From: Gluconobacter cerevisiae
Lineage (GTDB): Bacteria > Pseudomonadota > Alphaproteobacteria > Acetobacterales > Acetobacteraceae
DNA length: 64,000 nucleotides
Reading direction: 5' to 3'
Assembly (NCBI RefSeq): GCF_015244675.1
Contig: NZ_JABCQO010000002.1
Coordinates: 1-64,000, forward strand
Positions within the stretch are counted from its first letter, which is position 1; every line of letters starts with the position of its first letter. This document shows, one piece after another, positions 44,735 to 54,049 of the stretch. The notes beneath the pieces are model-generated. The model was not told where the DNA came from. It saw only the letters and a list, made by a program, of their open reading frames with translations, and ran no database searches. The translations under genes and the position numbers were made by a program.

Positions 44735-46699
44735 ATGCGAAGGACCCCCCCTTTCATTTCAGGCAGTAGCGCCCGGGCTTTGCTCGTCAGCGTACTGATT
44801 CTGGCCGGCGGCTCACTGTCTCCGGCGCGTGCTGACAGCACACGCAACCTTTCCCCCCAGCCGGAACCGGTCGGGGATGAGACTGCGTTTGCCGAAGCCC
44901 GGCCGTCTTTGGGCGGGGACGGCGTTGTGTCGCTGCCCCATCCTCTGACGGCGGCGATGGCCAGCCGTTACCGGTTGATCTTTCAGGCCCAGCGCGAAGG
45001 CAATTCCCGGATTATTCAGGAGCAGATGCGTCTGCTGACGGATCATGTTCTACTGCCCGATGTGCTGGCCGAACGCTATCTGGCGCCGGGCGCGCATCCT
45101 GCGGTCGAACAGCTTCGGGAATGGTTACATGACTACGCCTCTCAGCCTGATGCGTCGAACATTCAGGCACTCCTGCTGAAAATCGCGCTGCCGGGAACGG
45201 TGCAGGCGCAGTCTTTCGTTCGTCCGCTTGCGGCTGATGCGCGGGCTGACGATGCGAAGGGGAGTGCCGTTCCCGTTGACCCGCTGATGCATGCATTTTC
45301 CCGCAATCCGCTACTGGACCGCACAGTTCAGGAACGGGCTCTGACGGGTGTGCGGGGCGCGGAAAGCGCTTTGCACTTGGTGGACATCACACCGGGGATG
45401 ACTGCTCCTTACGCGGCGCAGCTTTACGGCGAGATTGCGCTTGGTCTGCTGTCACAGGGGGAAACTCTTGCGGCTTTGCGGAACGCGAGTGCGGGATTTG
45501 GTCGTGGAGACCATCAGGTTGGGCTGCCCGCCTATGTTGCCGGGCTTGCTGCCTGGCGCGAAGGGCATGTCGAGGCGGCCTATGACCTGTTCCAGTCTGC
45601 GGCCAATGCGCCTGTCACGGCGCTGGAAATCCGTGCAGCTGCCGCGTTCTGGGCAGCACGGGCCGAGGGGCGTCGTCATGATATGGCGGGCTATGTGAAG
45701 TGGCTGCATCGCGCTGCCACGCATCACGAAACCTTCTATGGCATGCTGGCTTCCCAGACGCTGGAACTTGGACGTCATGGCCATGCGCGTCTGCCCGGTG
45801 GGCGGATTGAGGTCACGCTGCATGACCCAGTGCCTGTGCTTGCGGAAATTGACGTCGAGGCTGTGGGCGCTCTACCGCAGGGGCGTCAGCTTTTTGCACT
45901 GCTTCAGATCGGCGAACGGATGCGGGCCGAAAACCTGATCCGGCGCATGTGGGTTGATGTGGCGGCGGATAGCGCGCGCTCGCGATCCCTTCAGCTTGTG
46001 GCTCAGGCGGCGGGTTATGAGGATCTGTCCGAGCAGCTTGCCTCTCTGGTCATGCATCGGGAATCTGAGGTGACGCCGGCGACCCCCCTGCCTCTGCCCG
46101 CCTTGAAACCCAGCCATGGTTTTCGGATGAATCCGGCGCTGGTCTATGCGCTGACGCGGGTGGAATCCAATTTCGATCCGTCCGCGACGTCAGGGGCTGG
46201 TGCGCATGGCTTGATGCAGATCCGTCCGGTGACGGCGAGTTTCGTCACCACGTCGCACATGACCTATGATTCGCATGGCGTGGCAGTGATTCCAGTGGCG
46301 CCCGATATGGTCAGCCGTCTGCACAATCCGTCTTCCAATCTGGAGATCGGGCAGCTTTATGTGCTTTATCTGGCGAACCAGTCGAGCCGTATTGCGACGG
46401 TAACGCCTCCCGAAGGTGGCGATCTGGTTCGGGTTCTGGCGTCCTATAACGCTGGGCCGGGGGCGATTGCGCGCTGGGAAGGCGCGCAGAAGGCGGACAT
46501 GCATGATCCGCTGTTCTTCATGGAAACGCTGCCGAATAATGAGACGCGCGATTATGTCCATCGCGCCCTGACCTATACGTGGCTCTATGCGCACCGTATG
46601 GGTCTGCCATCTCCGTCCCTGAAGGCGCTGACGCGCTCGGAATGGCCGTCTTTTGGTGAAGAACAGGCTATGGCGCATGAGCGCATGGCCCTGAATTAA
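44735..46699 (+). CDS. slt: soluble lytic murein transglycosylase (Slt70 type)
   Basis: The 654-residue exported enzyme has a signal peptide (basic start, hydrophobic core, SPARADS), a long helical superhelical U/L-domain, and a C-terminal GH23 lysozyme-like domain. The catalytic Glu is in ALTRVESNFDP (~residue 478), followed by GAHGLMQIRPVTA and the conserved Asn-Ala-Gly of ASYNAGPGAIARW. It cleaves peptidoglycan with formation of anhydro-muropeptides. A hairpin sits at its initiation region. Confidence 0.94.
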   Translation: MRRTPPFISGSSARALLVSVLILAGGSLSPARADSTRNLSPQPEPVGDETAFAEARPSLGGDGVVSLPHPLTAAMASRYRLIFQAQREGNSRIIQEQMRLLTDHVLLPDVLAERYLAPGAHPAVEQLREWLHDYASQPDASNIQALLLKIALPGTVQAQSFVRPLAADARADDAKGSAVPVDPLMHAFSRNPLLDRTVQERALTGVRGAESALHLVDITPGMTAPYAAQLYGEIALGLLSQGETLAALRNASAGFGRGDHQVGLPAYVAGLAAWREGHVEAAYDLFQSAANAPVTALEIRAAAAFWAARAEGRRHDMAGYVKWLHRAATHHETFYGMLASQTLELGRHGHARLPGGRIEVTLHDPVPVLAEIDVEAVGALPQGRQLFALLQIGERMRAENLIRRMWVDVAADSARSRSLQLVAQAAGYEDLSEQLASLVMHRESEVTPATPLPLPALKPSHGFRMNPALVYALTRVESNFDPSATSGAGAHGLMQIRPVTASFVTTSHMTYDSHGVAVIPVAPDMVSRLHNPSSNLEIGQLYVLYLANQSSRIATVTPPEGGDLVRVLASYNAGPGAIARWEGAQKADMHDPLFFMETLPNNETRDYVHRALTYTWLYAHRMGLPSPSLKALTRSEWPSFGEEQAMAHERMALN

Positions 46700-46724
46700 G
46701 ATCCGGAATTAAGATTCGAATGTC

Positions 46725-47303
46725 TTAAAGAAATTCGATCAGGGCGATGCCGCCTGCGATCAGGATCAGGGCGCCGAACAAGACGAGCGCCAGACGCTTT
46801 TCGATGAAATCGCGAATGGGCTCTCCGAAAGCGCGAAGCAGAGCGGCTTCCAGAAAGAAGCGTGCGCCCCGGGTGACGATGCTGGCGGCGATGAACGGCA
46901 GTAGCGGGAAATGCGCCGCACCTGCCGCCAGCGTGACGAATTTGTAGGGAAGCGGGGTCAGGCCTTTGGCGAGGATGATCCAGACGCCATAGCGACGGAA
47001 CATGGCTTCCAGGTTCAGGATGCGCTGGTCGGCGTGATAGAAATGGGCGATCGGCATGCCGATATGCTTCATCAGGAAGGCCCCGAGGAGCCAGCCGATC
47101 AGACCGCCTACGACGCTGGCGGTCGTGCAGACAAAAGCCAGAAACCATGCCCGCTCACGATTGGCGAGCAGCATAGGCACGAGCATCAGATCCACGGGGA
47201 GTGGAAACACGGAAGATTCCGCCACGGCGACAACGATCAGCCACCAGACGGCACGCGGAGAGGCGGCCAGTTCGGTGATGCGGGTGTAGAGCAGTGTCAG
47301 CAT
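46725..47303 (-). CDS. DedA/YqaA-family membrane protein
   Basis: The 192-residue protein from ATG 47303 has four to five hydrophobic segments, with VFPLPVDLMLVPML and KGLTPLPYKFVTLAAGAAH matching the VTT/SNARE-associated (YqaA-like) family thought to be lipid scramblases or transporters. The frame extends to 47675, but that extension overlaps the cytochrome gene and is basic/low-sense. It converges with slt, 25 bp away. Confidence 0.88.
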   Translation of the reverse strand: MLTLLYTRITELAASPRAVWWLIVVAVAESSVFPLPVDLMLVPMLLANRERAWFLAFVCTTASVVGGLIGWLLGAFLMKHIGMPIAHFYHADQRILNLEAMFRRYGVWIILAKGLTPLPYKFVTLAAGAAHFPLLPFIAASIVTRGARFFLEAALLRAFGEPIRDFIEKRLALVLFGALILIAGGIALIEFL

Positions 47304-47447
47304 GGTGGTCTGATATTCCTGTAAGAACGTGCGTACTGTCCTACCCGGCCTGCGGGAGCTTGCAAATCCGTAACTCTGTGCAACATGTGTTTCGGTAAAC
47401 GAACGGCTATAGGACATGGAACCGTTCTTCCGGAGTACTGCCGTTTC

Positions 47448-47996
47448 ATGGACAACACCCCTGCGCCGTTTCAGCGTTATTCCCTTGTGGCCAGACTGTT
47501 CCACTGGGGTATGGCGGCGATCATCATTCCGCTGTGGCTGCTGGGGTTTTATGTGGGGCGGATCATGCCGCATGCAGCAACGCCCCAGAAGGCGCTCCTG
47601 CTGCTGATCCACAAGGAAATTGGACCGTTCATCATCATCCTGACGGTTCTGCGGCTTGTCTGGCGGGCGACGCACCGGCCGCCTGCAATGTCATCGGATA
47701 TTCCCGAGGAAGAGCATCTGGCGGTGCAGGTCGGGCATTTTGGCCTCTATGCGATGATGCTTGTTGTACCGCTGACGGGTTGGGTGCGGAGTTCGGTTCA
47801 TGGCCTGCCGATCCCGATGCTGTGGATCGTCGATCTGCCGCCGCTGGCGCATAAGGCACCCGTTTTCGTGCCGCTGGTGAATGTGCTGCACCAGTTCTCG
47901 TCATGGATTTTAGGTATCTTGATCGCTGGACACATGATCGCAGCACTGCTGCATCGCTACGGCCGTAAGGATACAGTCATGAGCCGGATGCTCTGA
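47448..47996 (+). CDS. cytochrome b561-family protein
   Basis: The 182-residue protein has four transmembrane helices and conserved haem-ligand histidines (RLFHWGM in TM1, LIHKEIG and HFGLYAMM further on, HQFSSW and GHMIAALLH in the last helices). This is the prokaryotic b561/YodB group, which passes electrons between quinones and periplasmic partners. The start ATG 47448 is preferred; the frame is open back to 47385. It is divergent from the DedA-like gene. Confidence 0.92.
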   Translation: MDNTPAPFQRYSLVARLFHWGMAAIIIPLWLLGFYVGRIMPHAATPQKALLLLIHKEIGPFIIILTVLRLVWRATHRPPAMSSDIPEEEHLAVQVGHFGLYAMMLVVPLTGWVRSSVHGLPIPMLWIVDLPPLAHKAPVFVPLVNVLHQFSSWILGILIAGHMIAALLHRYGRKDTVMSRML

Positions 47997-48021
47997 GAAT
48001 GACCTCTGTACGGTATGCTCG

Positions 48022-48216
48022 TTAGAGCGTGAATATAATAAAGAAAATAACATAGGAAATATAAAACATATTTAAAAATAATAAAATAACAATTAAAGAC
48101 AAAATAAATCCGCTAATTTTATTTTTATTTAAAAACATAGTTCTATAATTATATAATATATATACGAAAATAAGAATAGAAGTTACTAATAAAACCCACA
48201 GAGAAAATTTCATCAT
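48022..48216 (-). CDS. possible AT-rich 64-residue membrane peptide
   Basis: An open frame in an extremely AT-rich patch encodes a peptide with two strongly hydrophobic segments (residues ~5-22 and ~35-62), rich in Ile, Leu, Phe and Tyr. There are two tandem ATGs and only a weak purine stretch upstream. Codon use is unlike that of every neighbour. It may be a recently acquired small membrane protein or simply a by-product of AT-rich DNA (TTT/ATT/TTA codons give hydrophobic residues). Confidence 0.3.
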   Translation of the reverse strand: MMKFSLWVLLVTSILIFVYILYNYRTMFLNKNKISGFILSLIVILLFLNMFYISYVIFFIIFTL

Positions 48217-48288
48217 TATCTTGGGTGTGCCTTCTATTGCGTTATCGACAGATCTGACGGTCGTAAGGCTCTGGCATTTTTCCGCATC

Positions 48289-48319
48289 CTGACGGACCAG
48301 CTGTTTGCCAGTCCGTCAG
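48289..48319. terminator. 9-bp inverted repeat, possible terminator
   Basis: CTGACGGAC and GTCCGTCAG are perfect complements around a 13-nt loop. On the plus strand AGGTTTTC follows, so it might end cytochrome b561 transcription. It lies 12 bp from the stop of the tricorn-like gene on the minus strand, without a good U-tract in that direction. Confidence 0.45.
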
Positions 48320-48331
48320 AGGTTTTCTGAA

Positions 48332-51300
48332 TCAACGTGGCGCGGCGGGTTGCTGGGCCGGGAAGGGAGCCGGTTTCAGGGTTGGGCGCGGATGGTCGGC
48401 CATATCCTTGCGCAGCCATGTGAGGGCGGCGTCAAGCTGCTGGTCCTGTCCGTTGAAGGTGGCGACCGGCATGTTCTCGACTTCGATGTCCGGAGAGACA
48501 CCTTTGTTCTCGACCAACCATTGTCCGTTCAGGTCAAAATACGGATTTTCGGCCGTGCGGGCATTACCGTTGTCGATCAGGCGGTCTCCGTCCGAGAGCC
48601 AGACGCCCGCGCCTGCGGTACGCTCTCCGAGAAGAGGAGCGATATGCAGGGATTTGATGCCCTGCGAGAAGGTCTCCCCGTCCGAGTAGGTCATTTCATC
48701 GGACAGAACGATCAGACGCCCCTGAAAAGACTGCTGCATGTCCACCGACGGTGCGTTGCCGTAGCGACCCCAGAACATCCACGGGCGACGCATGAGCTGG
48801 GTGAGGACCCAGCTGTCGATATTGCCGCCCGTGTTGCCGCGGACGTCCACGATCAGGCCGTCCTTGTCGATATTGGCATAGAACTCGCGGGCAAATGCTT
48901 CCATGTCGTCACCGACCATGGATTGCAGATGCAGATAACCGACGCGGCCGTGGCTGGCGCGATCGACGATATCCGCGCGACTGACTTCCCAGTCCCGCGC
49001 GCGCAAATCACGCTCTTTCATATAAGACACGGGCGTCACGATAATCTTGTGGTCTTTCCCGCCGCGCGAGAGCGTCAGGAGAACTTGCTTTCCGGCCTGA
49101 TCGGCAAGGAGCGAGCCGAGGTCGGGCTGGCCTGCGGTCGACTGACCGTTGACGGCGGTGATGAGGTCACCGTTCCGGGCGTCCACGCCGGGGGCGGCTA
49201 GCGGCGATTGCTGGTCGGGAAGGTCGCGGTCGCCCTGATAAATGTGGTCGATCCGGAAACCCTTGTCCTCATGCGTCAGATGCGCGCCGAGGCCTGCAAT
49301 GAGGCTGGAAGCGGGTTGGTCGACGGTCGTGGGGGCGTGGAGCTGCGAGTGCATTGCGCCGATTTCCGCGACCATCTGACCGAGCAGATCGTCGAGATCC
49401 GCACGGTCGCCGAGACGGTCCACGAACGGTGCGAAATGCGCCCGCACGGCTTTCCAGTCCACGCCGTGCAGGTCGCGGTCATAGTAATGGTCGCGGTGCA
49501 GGCGCCAAGCATCCACGAATTCGTCCGACCACTCCTGTCCAGGGTCGATCCGCAGACGCAGATGATCAAGCTCGATCTTTTTGCCGTCCAGTTCCTTGGG
49601 CTGCTTCTCGCCAGTGGGCGTCAGGAGCAGTTCCGGCGCGTTCTTACCGCGACGGCTGAGGGTCAGCAGGGTCTTGCCGTCCGGGGTGATGTCGAAATCC
49701 GAAATCTTGGCGGCGTAGGTTTCGATTTTATGCTCGTTATTGTCGATATGGATCGACTTCAGATCGCCCGGACCGTCGCCTGAGCCGGAATTGTCGATCG
49801 TGAAAAGATAGTCGTCAGAGACGCCGAGGCCTTCATAGTCTCCCGCTGGAATCGGAGCCTGATAGAGACGTGTGGCGATCCCAGCCCATTCGATGGCGGG
49901 AAGGGATTTTTTCTTGTCGCCGTCTTTCTTCTTGTCGTCCTTTTTATCGGCGTCGGCCTTCTTGTCCGCCGGGTCCAGTTCGGTTGCGGGCTGAAACGGG
50001 AAGCGTTCGCCGGATTGAAGAGCGAGGGCGTAGATGCCGGTGCGTTTTGGGAAGGCTGGTCCGATATTACGGTCTCCCCAGGGCGAGCCGTTGGCGAGCG
50101 AGAACGTGCGGTCTGACAGGAACCACAGCCATTTTCCGTCCGGGGAGAAGCTGGGCGTATAGGATTCGTAGCGCCCGTCCGTCACCCAGTTCGACTGGCC
50201 CGTGGCGGGAACGTAAAGGGCGATCTGCCGACGCAGATTCGTGCCGCGTGTGCGGACGTAAGCCAAAACGTGTCCATCCGGGGACCATGAGACGGAGTCA
50301 AAGACGTTGGTGCCGTCCACGGTGGCATTGTCGACCAGCTTGTCGGCCTTGGTGGATAGGTCCGTCAGCCAAAGGCGACCCAGAAGATCGGTATGGGCGG
50401 CGTATTTGCCATCCGGCGAGAGGGATAGGGACACAGGTTCGGTGGATGAGGGCTGGGTGATGGCCTCACCCTTGCCGCTGCCATCGGCTGCAAAACGCCA
50501 CAGGGCGGAATCGCCGCCCACATCGCTAAAGGCGATGACGGATCTGCCGTCCGGCGTGATCTGGGCCAGACGCAGGCGCACGTTGTCAGGCGTTGCTAGC
50601 ACAACGACCCGGCGGGGCGAGGCTCCGGCGATCACGACATGACCGCGCATGGTAAAGGCGGCGGCGTCCCCCTTTGGCGAAATGATCGAAGACGTCAGGA
50701 AGCGCGTTGGCTTTTCCAGCCAGTACGGGCTGCGGGGCAGGTTGTCGGAGGTCAGGTCCACCTTGACGGGGGTGGTCTCACCGCTGGCCAGATTGAAATC
50801 GAACAGGTCCGCGCCTTTGCGGAAGACGATGTGATCGCCGGAAATAGCGGCTTCGAGAACGCTGTAATCCGTGAAATGGGTGAGCTGTTTCGCGTCCGAG
50901 CCATCGGTGGCGAGGCTCCACAGATTGTAGCGGCCGTTCTCGTCGGAAATGACGATCAGGCGGTCACGCCAGGGCATCGGGCGGATCAGGTTGGCGTCAT
51001 GCGTGCCGATGCGCTCGGCTTCCTTACCGTTCTGAAGATCGAAGCGCCAGAGCTGGGATAGGGCGCCCCCGCGATAGGCGCGCATATGATCGCCGGTCGT
51101 GGCGAGGCCAAAGCGGACGGCGTAAAGCCAGTGTCCGTCCGGGCTGAGAGCGGCATCGTTCGCGCCGGAAAGCGGGAAGATGCGTGTTGCGCCGGTTTTC
51201 GGATCTATGGCCGAAACGGTTTGGCTGTAATAGGGGCCGGTTGCGGCAGGGCTGGCATAGAGCACTCCGGCATGTGCGTCCCAACCGATGATCTTCAGGC

Positions 51301-51652
51301 GGGCGACGTTCTCGAATGTCAGACGGCGCGGCGTGCCGCCATTGCGGGGCATGACGTAGATTTCGGTCGGACCATCAAAATTGGCGGCGAAGGCGATCTG
51401 GGTGCCGTCGGGGGAAATGACGGGGTGCGGGTCGATGGCGTTGGCGCCCTGCGGCACGGTCGTCAGGCGCTGGGCCTGGCCGCCTGCGAGGGGAACGCTC
51501 CAGACGGACTGTTCGGCGTTGAACAGGACGGTCTGGCCGGAAATCGAGGGTTCACGCAGATAGCCCGGTTCGGCCTGAGCAACGCCGAGGCCCAGCCCCA
51601 TCAAGGCTGCGCAGGACAGGAGGGAGCTTCTGAGAGAGGGGCGTTGGGGCAT
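48332..51652 (-). CDS. tricorn-like S41 peptidase, exported
   Basis: The 1106-residue protein has a signal peptide (cleavage near GVAQA), a TolB/PD40 beta-propeller region with repeated SPDG motifs (residues ~60-560), a lysine/aspartate-rich insert near residue 560, a PDZ-like domain around residue 800, and the S41/tricorn catalytic core. The core contains VDVRGNTGGNIDSW and the nucleophile candidate Ser in MTYSDGETFS. The His of the tricorn Ser-His pair is in IGAMHSQL, with Met where tricorn has Ser. It should trim peptides in the periplasm. Inverted repeats occupy its promoter region. Confidence 0.9.
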   Translation of the reverse strand: MPQRPSLRSSLLSCAALMGLGLGVAQAEPGYLREPSISGQTVLFNAEQSVWSVPLAGGQAQRLTTVPQGANAIDPHPVISPDGTQIAFAANFDGPTEIYVMPRNGGTPRRLTFENVARLKIIGWDAHAGVLYASPAATGPYYSQTVSAIDPKTGATRIFPLSGANDAALSPDGHWLYAVRFGLATTGDHMRAYRGGALSQLWRFDLQNGKEAERIGTHDANLIRPMPWRDRLIVISDENGRYNLWSLATDGSDAKQLTHFTDYSVLEAAISGDHIVFRKGADLFDFNLASGETTPVKVDLTSDNLPRSPYWLEKPTRFLTSSIISPKGDAAAFTMRGHVVIAGASPRRVVVLATPDNVRLRLAQITPDGRSVIAFSDVGGDSALWRFAADGSGKGEAITQPSSTEPVSLSLSPDGKYAAHTDLLGRLWLTDLSTKADKLVDNATVDGTNVFDSVSWSPDGHVLAYVRTRGTNLRRQIALYVPATGQSNWVTDGRYESYTPSFSPDGKWLWFLSDRTFSLANGSPWGDRNIGPAFPKRTGIYALALQSGERFPFQPATELDPADKKADADKKDDKKKDGDKKKSLPAIEWAGIATRLYQAPIPAGDYEGLGVSDDYLFTIDNSGSGDGPGDLKSIHIDNNEHKIETYAAKISDFDITPDGKTLLTLSRRGKNAPELLLTPTGEKQPKELDGKKIELDHLRLRIDPGQEWSDEFVDAWRLHRDHYYDRDLHGVDWKAVRAHFAPFVDRLGDRADLDDLLGQMVAEIGAMHSQLHAPTTVDQPASSLIAGLGAHLTHEDKGFRIDHIYQGDRDLPDQQSPLAAPGVDARNGDLITAVNGQSTAGQPDLGSLLADQAGKQVLLTLSRGGKDHKIIVTPVSYMKERDLRARDWEVSRADIVDRASHGRVGYLHLQSMVGDDMEAFAREFYANIDKDGLIVDVRGNTGGNIDSWVLTQLMRRPWMFWGRYGNAPSVDMQQSFQGRLIVLSDEMTYSDGETFSQGIKSLHIAPLLGERTAGAGVWLSDGDRLIDNGNARTAENPYFDLNGQWLVENKGVSPDIEVENMPVATFNGQDQQLDAALTWLRKDMADHPRPTLKPAPFPAQQPAAPR

Positions 51653-51666
51653 GATGATGATCCCGA

Positions 51667-51749
51667 TATGAAACGATTATGCCCCAGTCGTTTCATAAAG
51701 GTGTCATCGCGTCAAAGGCCCTCCGATGACATCCTGTTAAGATATAACA
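51667..51749. promoter_or_regulatory. cluster of three inverted repeats upstream of the tricorn-like gene
   Basis: TATGAAACGA/TCGTTTCATA (51667-51676 and 51688-51697) is a perfect 10-bp pair, 15 bp before the ATG. TGTCATCG/CGATGACA (51702-51709 and 51724-51731) and TGTTA/TAACA (51735-51739 and 51745-51749) follow. The first is operator-like in spacing (one helical turn between arms). They could also serve as a terminator for ccmB on the same strand, but no T-tract follows. Confidence 0.45.
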
Positions 51750-51755
51750 TTTCTT

Positions 51756-52421
51756 TTATCCCACGGCGGCCTTGAGGCCTTGCCCGGCGGCGAGGGGGCA
51801 TAGCGGCAGGCAGGCGAAAAGGCACGCTCCCAGCAGATCCAGACTGGCGGCGGGGGATGTGGCGAGTTGCCCGGCGTAGGACGAGGCCGCACCAAAGATC
51901 AGGACGGGTGTTGCCAGTGGCAGAACGAGCAGCGGGAGCAGAACGCCACCACGCCGCGCGCCAAGTACGATTGAGGCTGCCATGCCGCCGAGAAGCGAAA
52001 GGGACATCGTGCCCATCGCAAGGCCGACCAGCAGAAGCGGCAGTTCGGGACCCTTGACGCCCAGCATGATGCCGAGCGGGATGCTTGCAATCAGCAAAGG
52101 CAGGCCGGTCGTCAGCCAGTGGGCGGTCATCTTGGCGAAGGCCACGGCGGCGGGGGCTGGACCGGTCAGCATCAGCAGATCGAGGGAGCCGTCTTCGAGT
52201 TCGGCTCCGAACAGACGGTCCAGCGGCAGAAGGCAGGCCAGCAGCGCGCAGACCCAGATGATGCCCGGCCCCATATGTCGCAGAAGGTCGGGCGAAGGGC
52301 CAAGGGCGAGCGGGAACAGGCTGCCACATAATATAAAGAAAAGCAGCGAGGCCAGCGTGTCGGCGCCGAAGCGGAAAGCCAGACGGAGGTCACGGTCGAT
52401 CAGGGCGAGAAAAGCGGTCAT
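51756..52421 (-). CDS. ccmB: haem exporter permease CcmB
   Basis: The 221-residue membrane protein has six hydrophobic segments and the CcmB pattern (LIDRDLRLAFRFGADTL at the start, FGAELEDGSLDLLM near residue 70). With CcmA and CcmC/D it works in cytochrome c maturation system I. Its start overlaps the ccmA stop by 4 nt. ccmC and the rest are not in the window. Confidence 0.94.
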   Translation of the reverse strand: MTAFLALIDRDLRLAFRFGADTLASLLFFILCGSLFPLALGPSPDLLRHMGPGIIWVCALLACLLPLDRLFGAELEDGSLDLLMLTGPAPAAVAFAKMTAHWLTTGLPLLIASIPLGIMLGVKGPELPLLLVGLAMGTMSLSLLGGMAASIVLGARRGGVLLPLLVLPLATPVLIFGAASSYAGQLATSPAASLDLLGACLFACLPLCPLAAGQGLKAAVG

Positions 52422-53065
52422 GACAGCCAGAAGGAGTCCACATGCGCGAGCGAGGGCAGTTCGTGCGAGCGGGTGTTGTCGAGGGGAAGCGGCACATGCG
52501 TCGTGACGATCATCGCACCGCTCTTTGCGCGATGGGCGGCCATGACGGCATCGAGGCGCTCGATACTGGCGACATCCAGTCCGACCGTCGGTTCGTCGAG
52601 AAGCCAGAGCGGGGCGCCAGACAGCATGACGCGGGCAAAGGCCGCGCGGCGTTTTTGCCCCGAGGACAGGAGCCGGGCCGGAAGATCGGTCAGATGTGTG
52701 AGGTCGAGCGCGTCGAGCGCGTCGGAGAGGCTGGTTGTTCCGAGTTTCTCGGCCAGAGCAAGGTTCTGCGCCAGTGTCAGACCCGGTTTGAGGGCATCCT
52801 GATGGCCGAGCCAGGCGAGGGCGCCATAACGGATGACGTCCCCTGAATCGGGACGGCGCAGGCCGGAGATCGTACGCAGAAGGGTGGATTTCCCAGCTCC
52901 GTTCGGCCCCGTCAGGATCATGGCATCTCCGGCGTCCAGCGTCAGGGAGACCCCGTCGAGCACCAGACGGTCTCCACGGAACACCGTGACGTCCTCGACA
53001 TCAAGCAGACGGTCGGGCGTGGGAGGGGACGGAAAATCAGACGGGGTGGTCATCGAGGGTCTCAT
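52418..53065 (-). CDS. ccmA: haem exporter ATPase CcmA
   Basis: The ABC ATPase (215 residues) has Walker A GPNGAGKST, signature LSSGQKRRAAFARV and Walker B LWLLDEPTVGLD, characteristic of CcmA. It releases holo-CcmE during cytochrome c assembly. ATG 53065 or ATG 53053 could be the start; neither has a strong Shine-Dalgarno. Confidence 0.94.
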   Translation of the reverse strand: MRPSMTTPSDFPSPPTPDRLLDVEDVTVFRGDRLVLDGVSLTLDAGDAMILTGPNGAGKSTLLRTISGLRRPDSGDVIRYGALAWLGHQDALKPGLTLAQNLALAEKLGTTSLSDALDALDLTHLTDLPARLLSSGQKRRAAFARVMLSGAPLWLLDEPTVGLDVASIERLDAVMAAHRAKSGAMIVTTHVPLPLDNTRSHELPSLAHVDSFWLS

Positions 53066-53302
53066 GGGCGGGGTTCGGTTCTGTCCCGGTGTGTGTGTCT
53101 TTTTGTTTTAGAGACCCTGCGGGCGTCCTTCGCAAGGGTTGGTGTGGCGTCTGCGCGTGGGCAAGGCGGAATGTGATGATCGTATGAATTGTGCCATGAG
53201 CTGCATTAAGGTCTCGATACCCGTGCTCAGGTCCGTTAAGAGGGCTGCACGGTCGTGTGATCGTGTGTCTTTTTTCAAGGGTTTCCGGAACTGGCTGATC
53301 TG

Positions 53303-54049
53303 GTGCTACAGGCGAGTGGTATCGCCAAGTCTTTTGGTGGGAACGAGGTTCTGAAGGGCCTGTCGCTCGATGTGGAGCGTGGGGAGCTGATCTCGATGAT
53401 CGGACCTTCGGGATGTGGAAAATCCACGTTCCTGCGCTGCCTCAATTTTCTGGAACATCCGGATGCGGGTTCTGTCCGGATCGAGGATGTGACGGTCGCG
53501 CGCGCGGGGAAGCACTGGAGCCGCGCCAATGAGGCCGAGGCCCATAAGCTGCGCGCGCATGTCGGGATGGTGTTTCAGGCCTTCAACCTGTTTCCCCATC
53601 GTACGGTGCTCGACAATGTTATGATGGCCCCGATCCAAGTCAAGAAGATGTCCCGTGACGAGGCGCAGTCCATTGCCTGCGAGCTTCTGGAAAAGGTCGG
53701 TCTTGCCGCGACCAAGGATCGCTATCCGGACAGTCTTTCGGGCGGGCAGAAACAGCGCGCGGCCATTGCGCGCGCGCTCGCGATGAAGCCGTCCGTCATG
53801 CTGTATGACGAGCCGACTTCCGCGCTCGACCCCGAGCTTTCCGAGGAAGTCCTGTCCGTGATGCGAGCGCTGGACGATGATGGCATGACGCAGCTTGTGG
53901 TGACGCATGACATGCGCTTTGCACGCGCCGCCTCTGACCGCGTTCTCTTTGTGGAGGGCGGAGAAATTGTTGAAAGCGGTGATCCGGACCTGATGTTCGC
54001 CAACCCCCGGGAGGGACGGACACGCCAGTTCCTGCGGACCTTGCTGTGA
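53303..54049 (+). CDS. polar amino acid ABC importer ATPase
   Basis: The 248-residue GlnQ/HisP-type ATPase has Walker A GPSGCGKST, Q-loop VFQAFNLFPH, signature LSGGQKQRAAIARALA, Walker B VMLYDEPTSALD and the H-loop TH. A 7-residue insert (ARAGKHWSR region) lies before the Q-loop, as in some members. GTG 53303 is assumed because the family begins LxxxGIxKSFG; the frame is open further upstream. It pairs with the fused gene next to it (TGATG). Confidence 0.9.
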   Translation: MLQASGIAKSFGGNEVLKGLSLDVERGELISMIGPSGCGKSTFLRCLNFLEHPDAGSVRIEDVTVARAGKHWSRANEAEAHKLRAHVGMVFQAFNLFPHRTVLDNVMMAPIQVKKMSRDEAQSIACELLEKVGLAATKDRYPDSLSGGQKQRAAIARALAMKPSVMLYDEPTSALDPELSEEVLSVMRALDDDGMTQLVVTHDMRFARAASDRVLFVEGGEIVESGDPDLMFANPREGRTRQFLRTLL

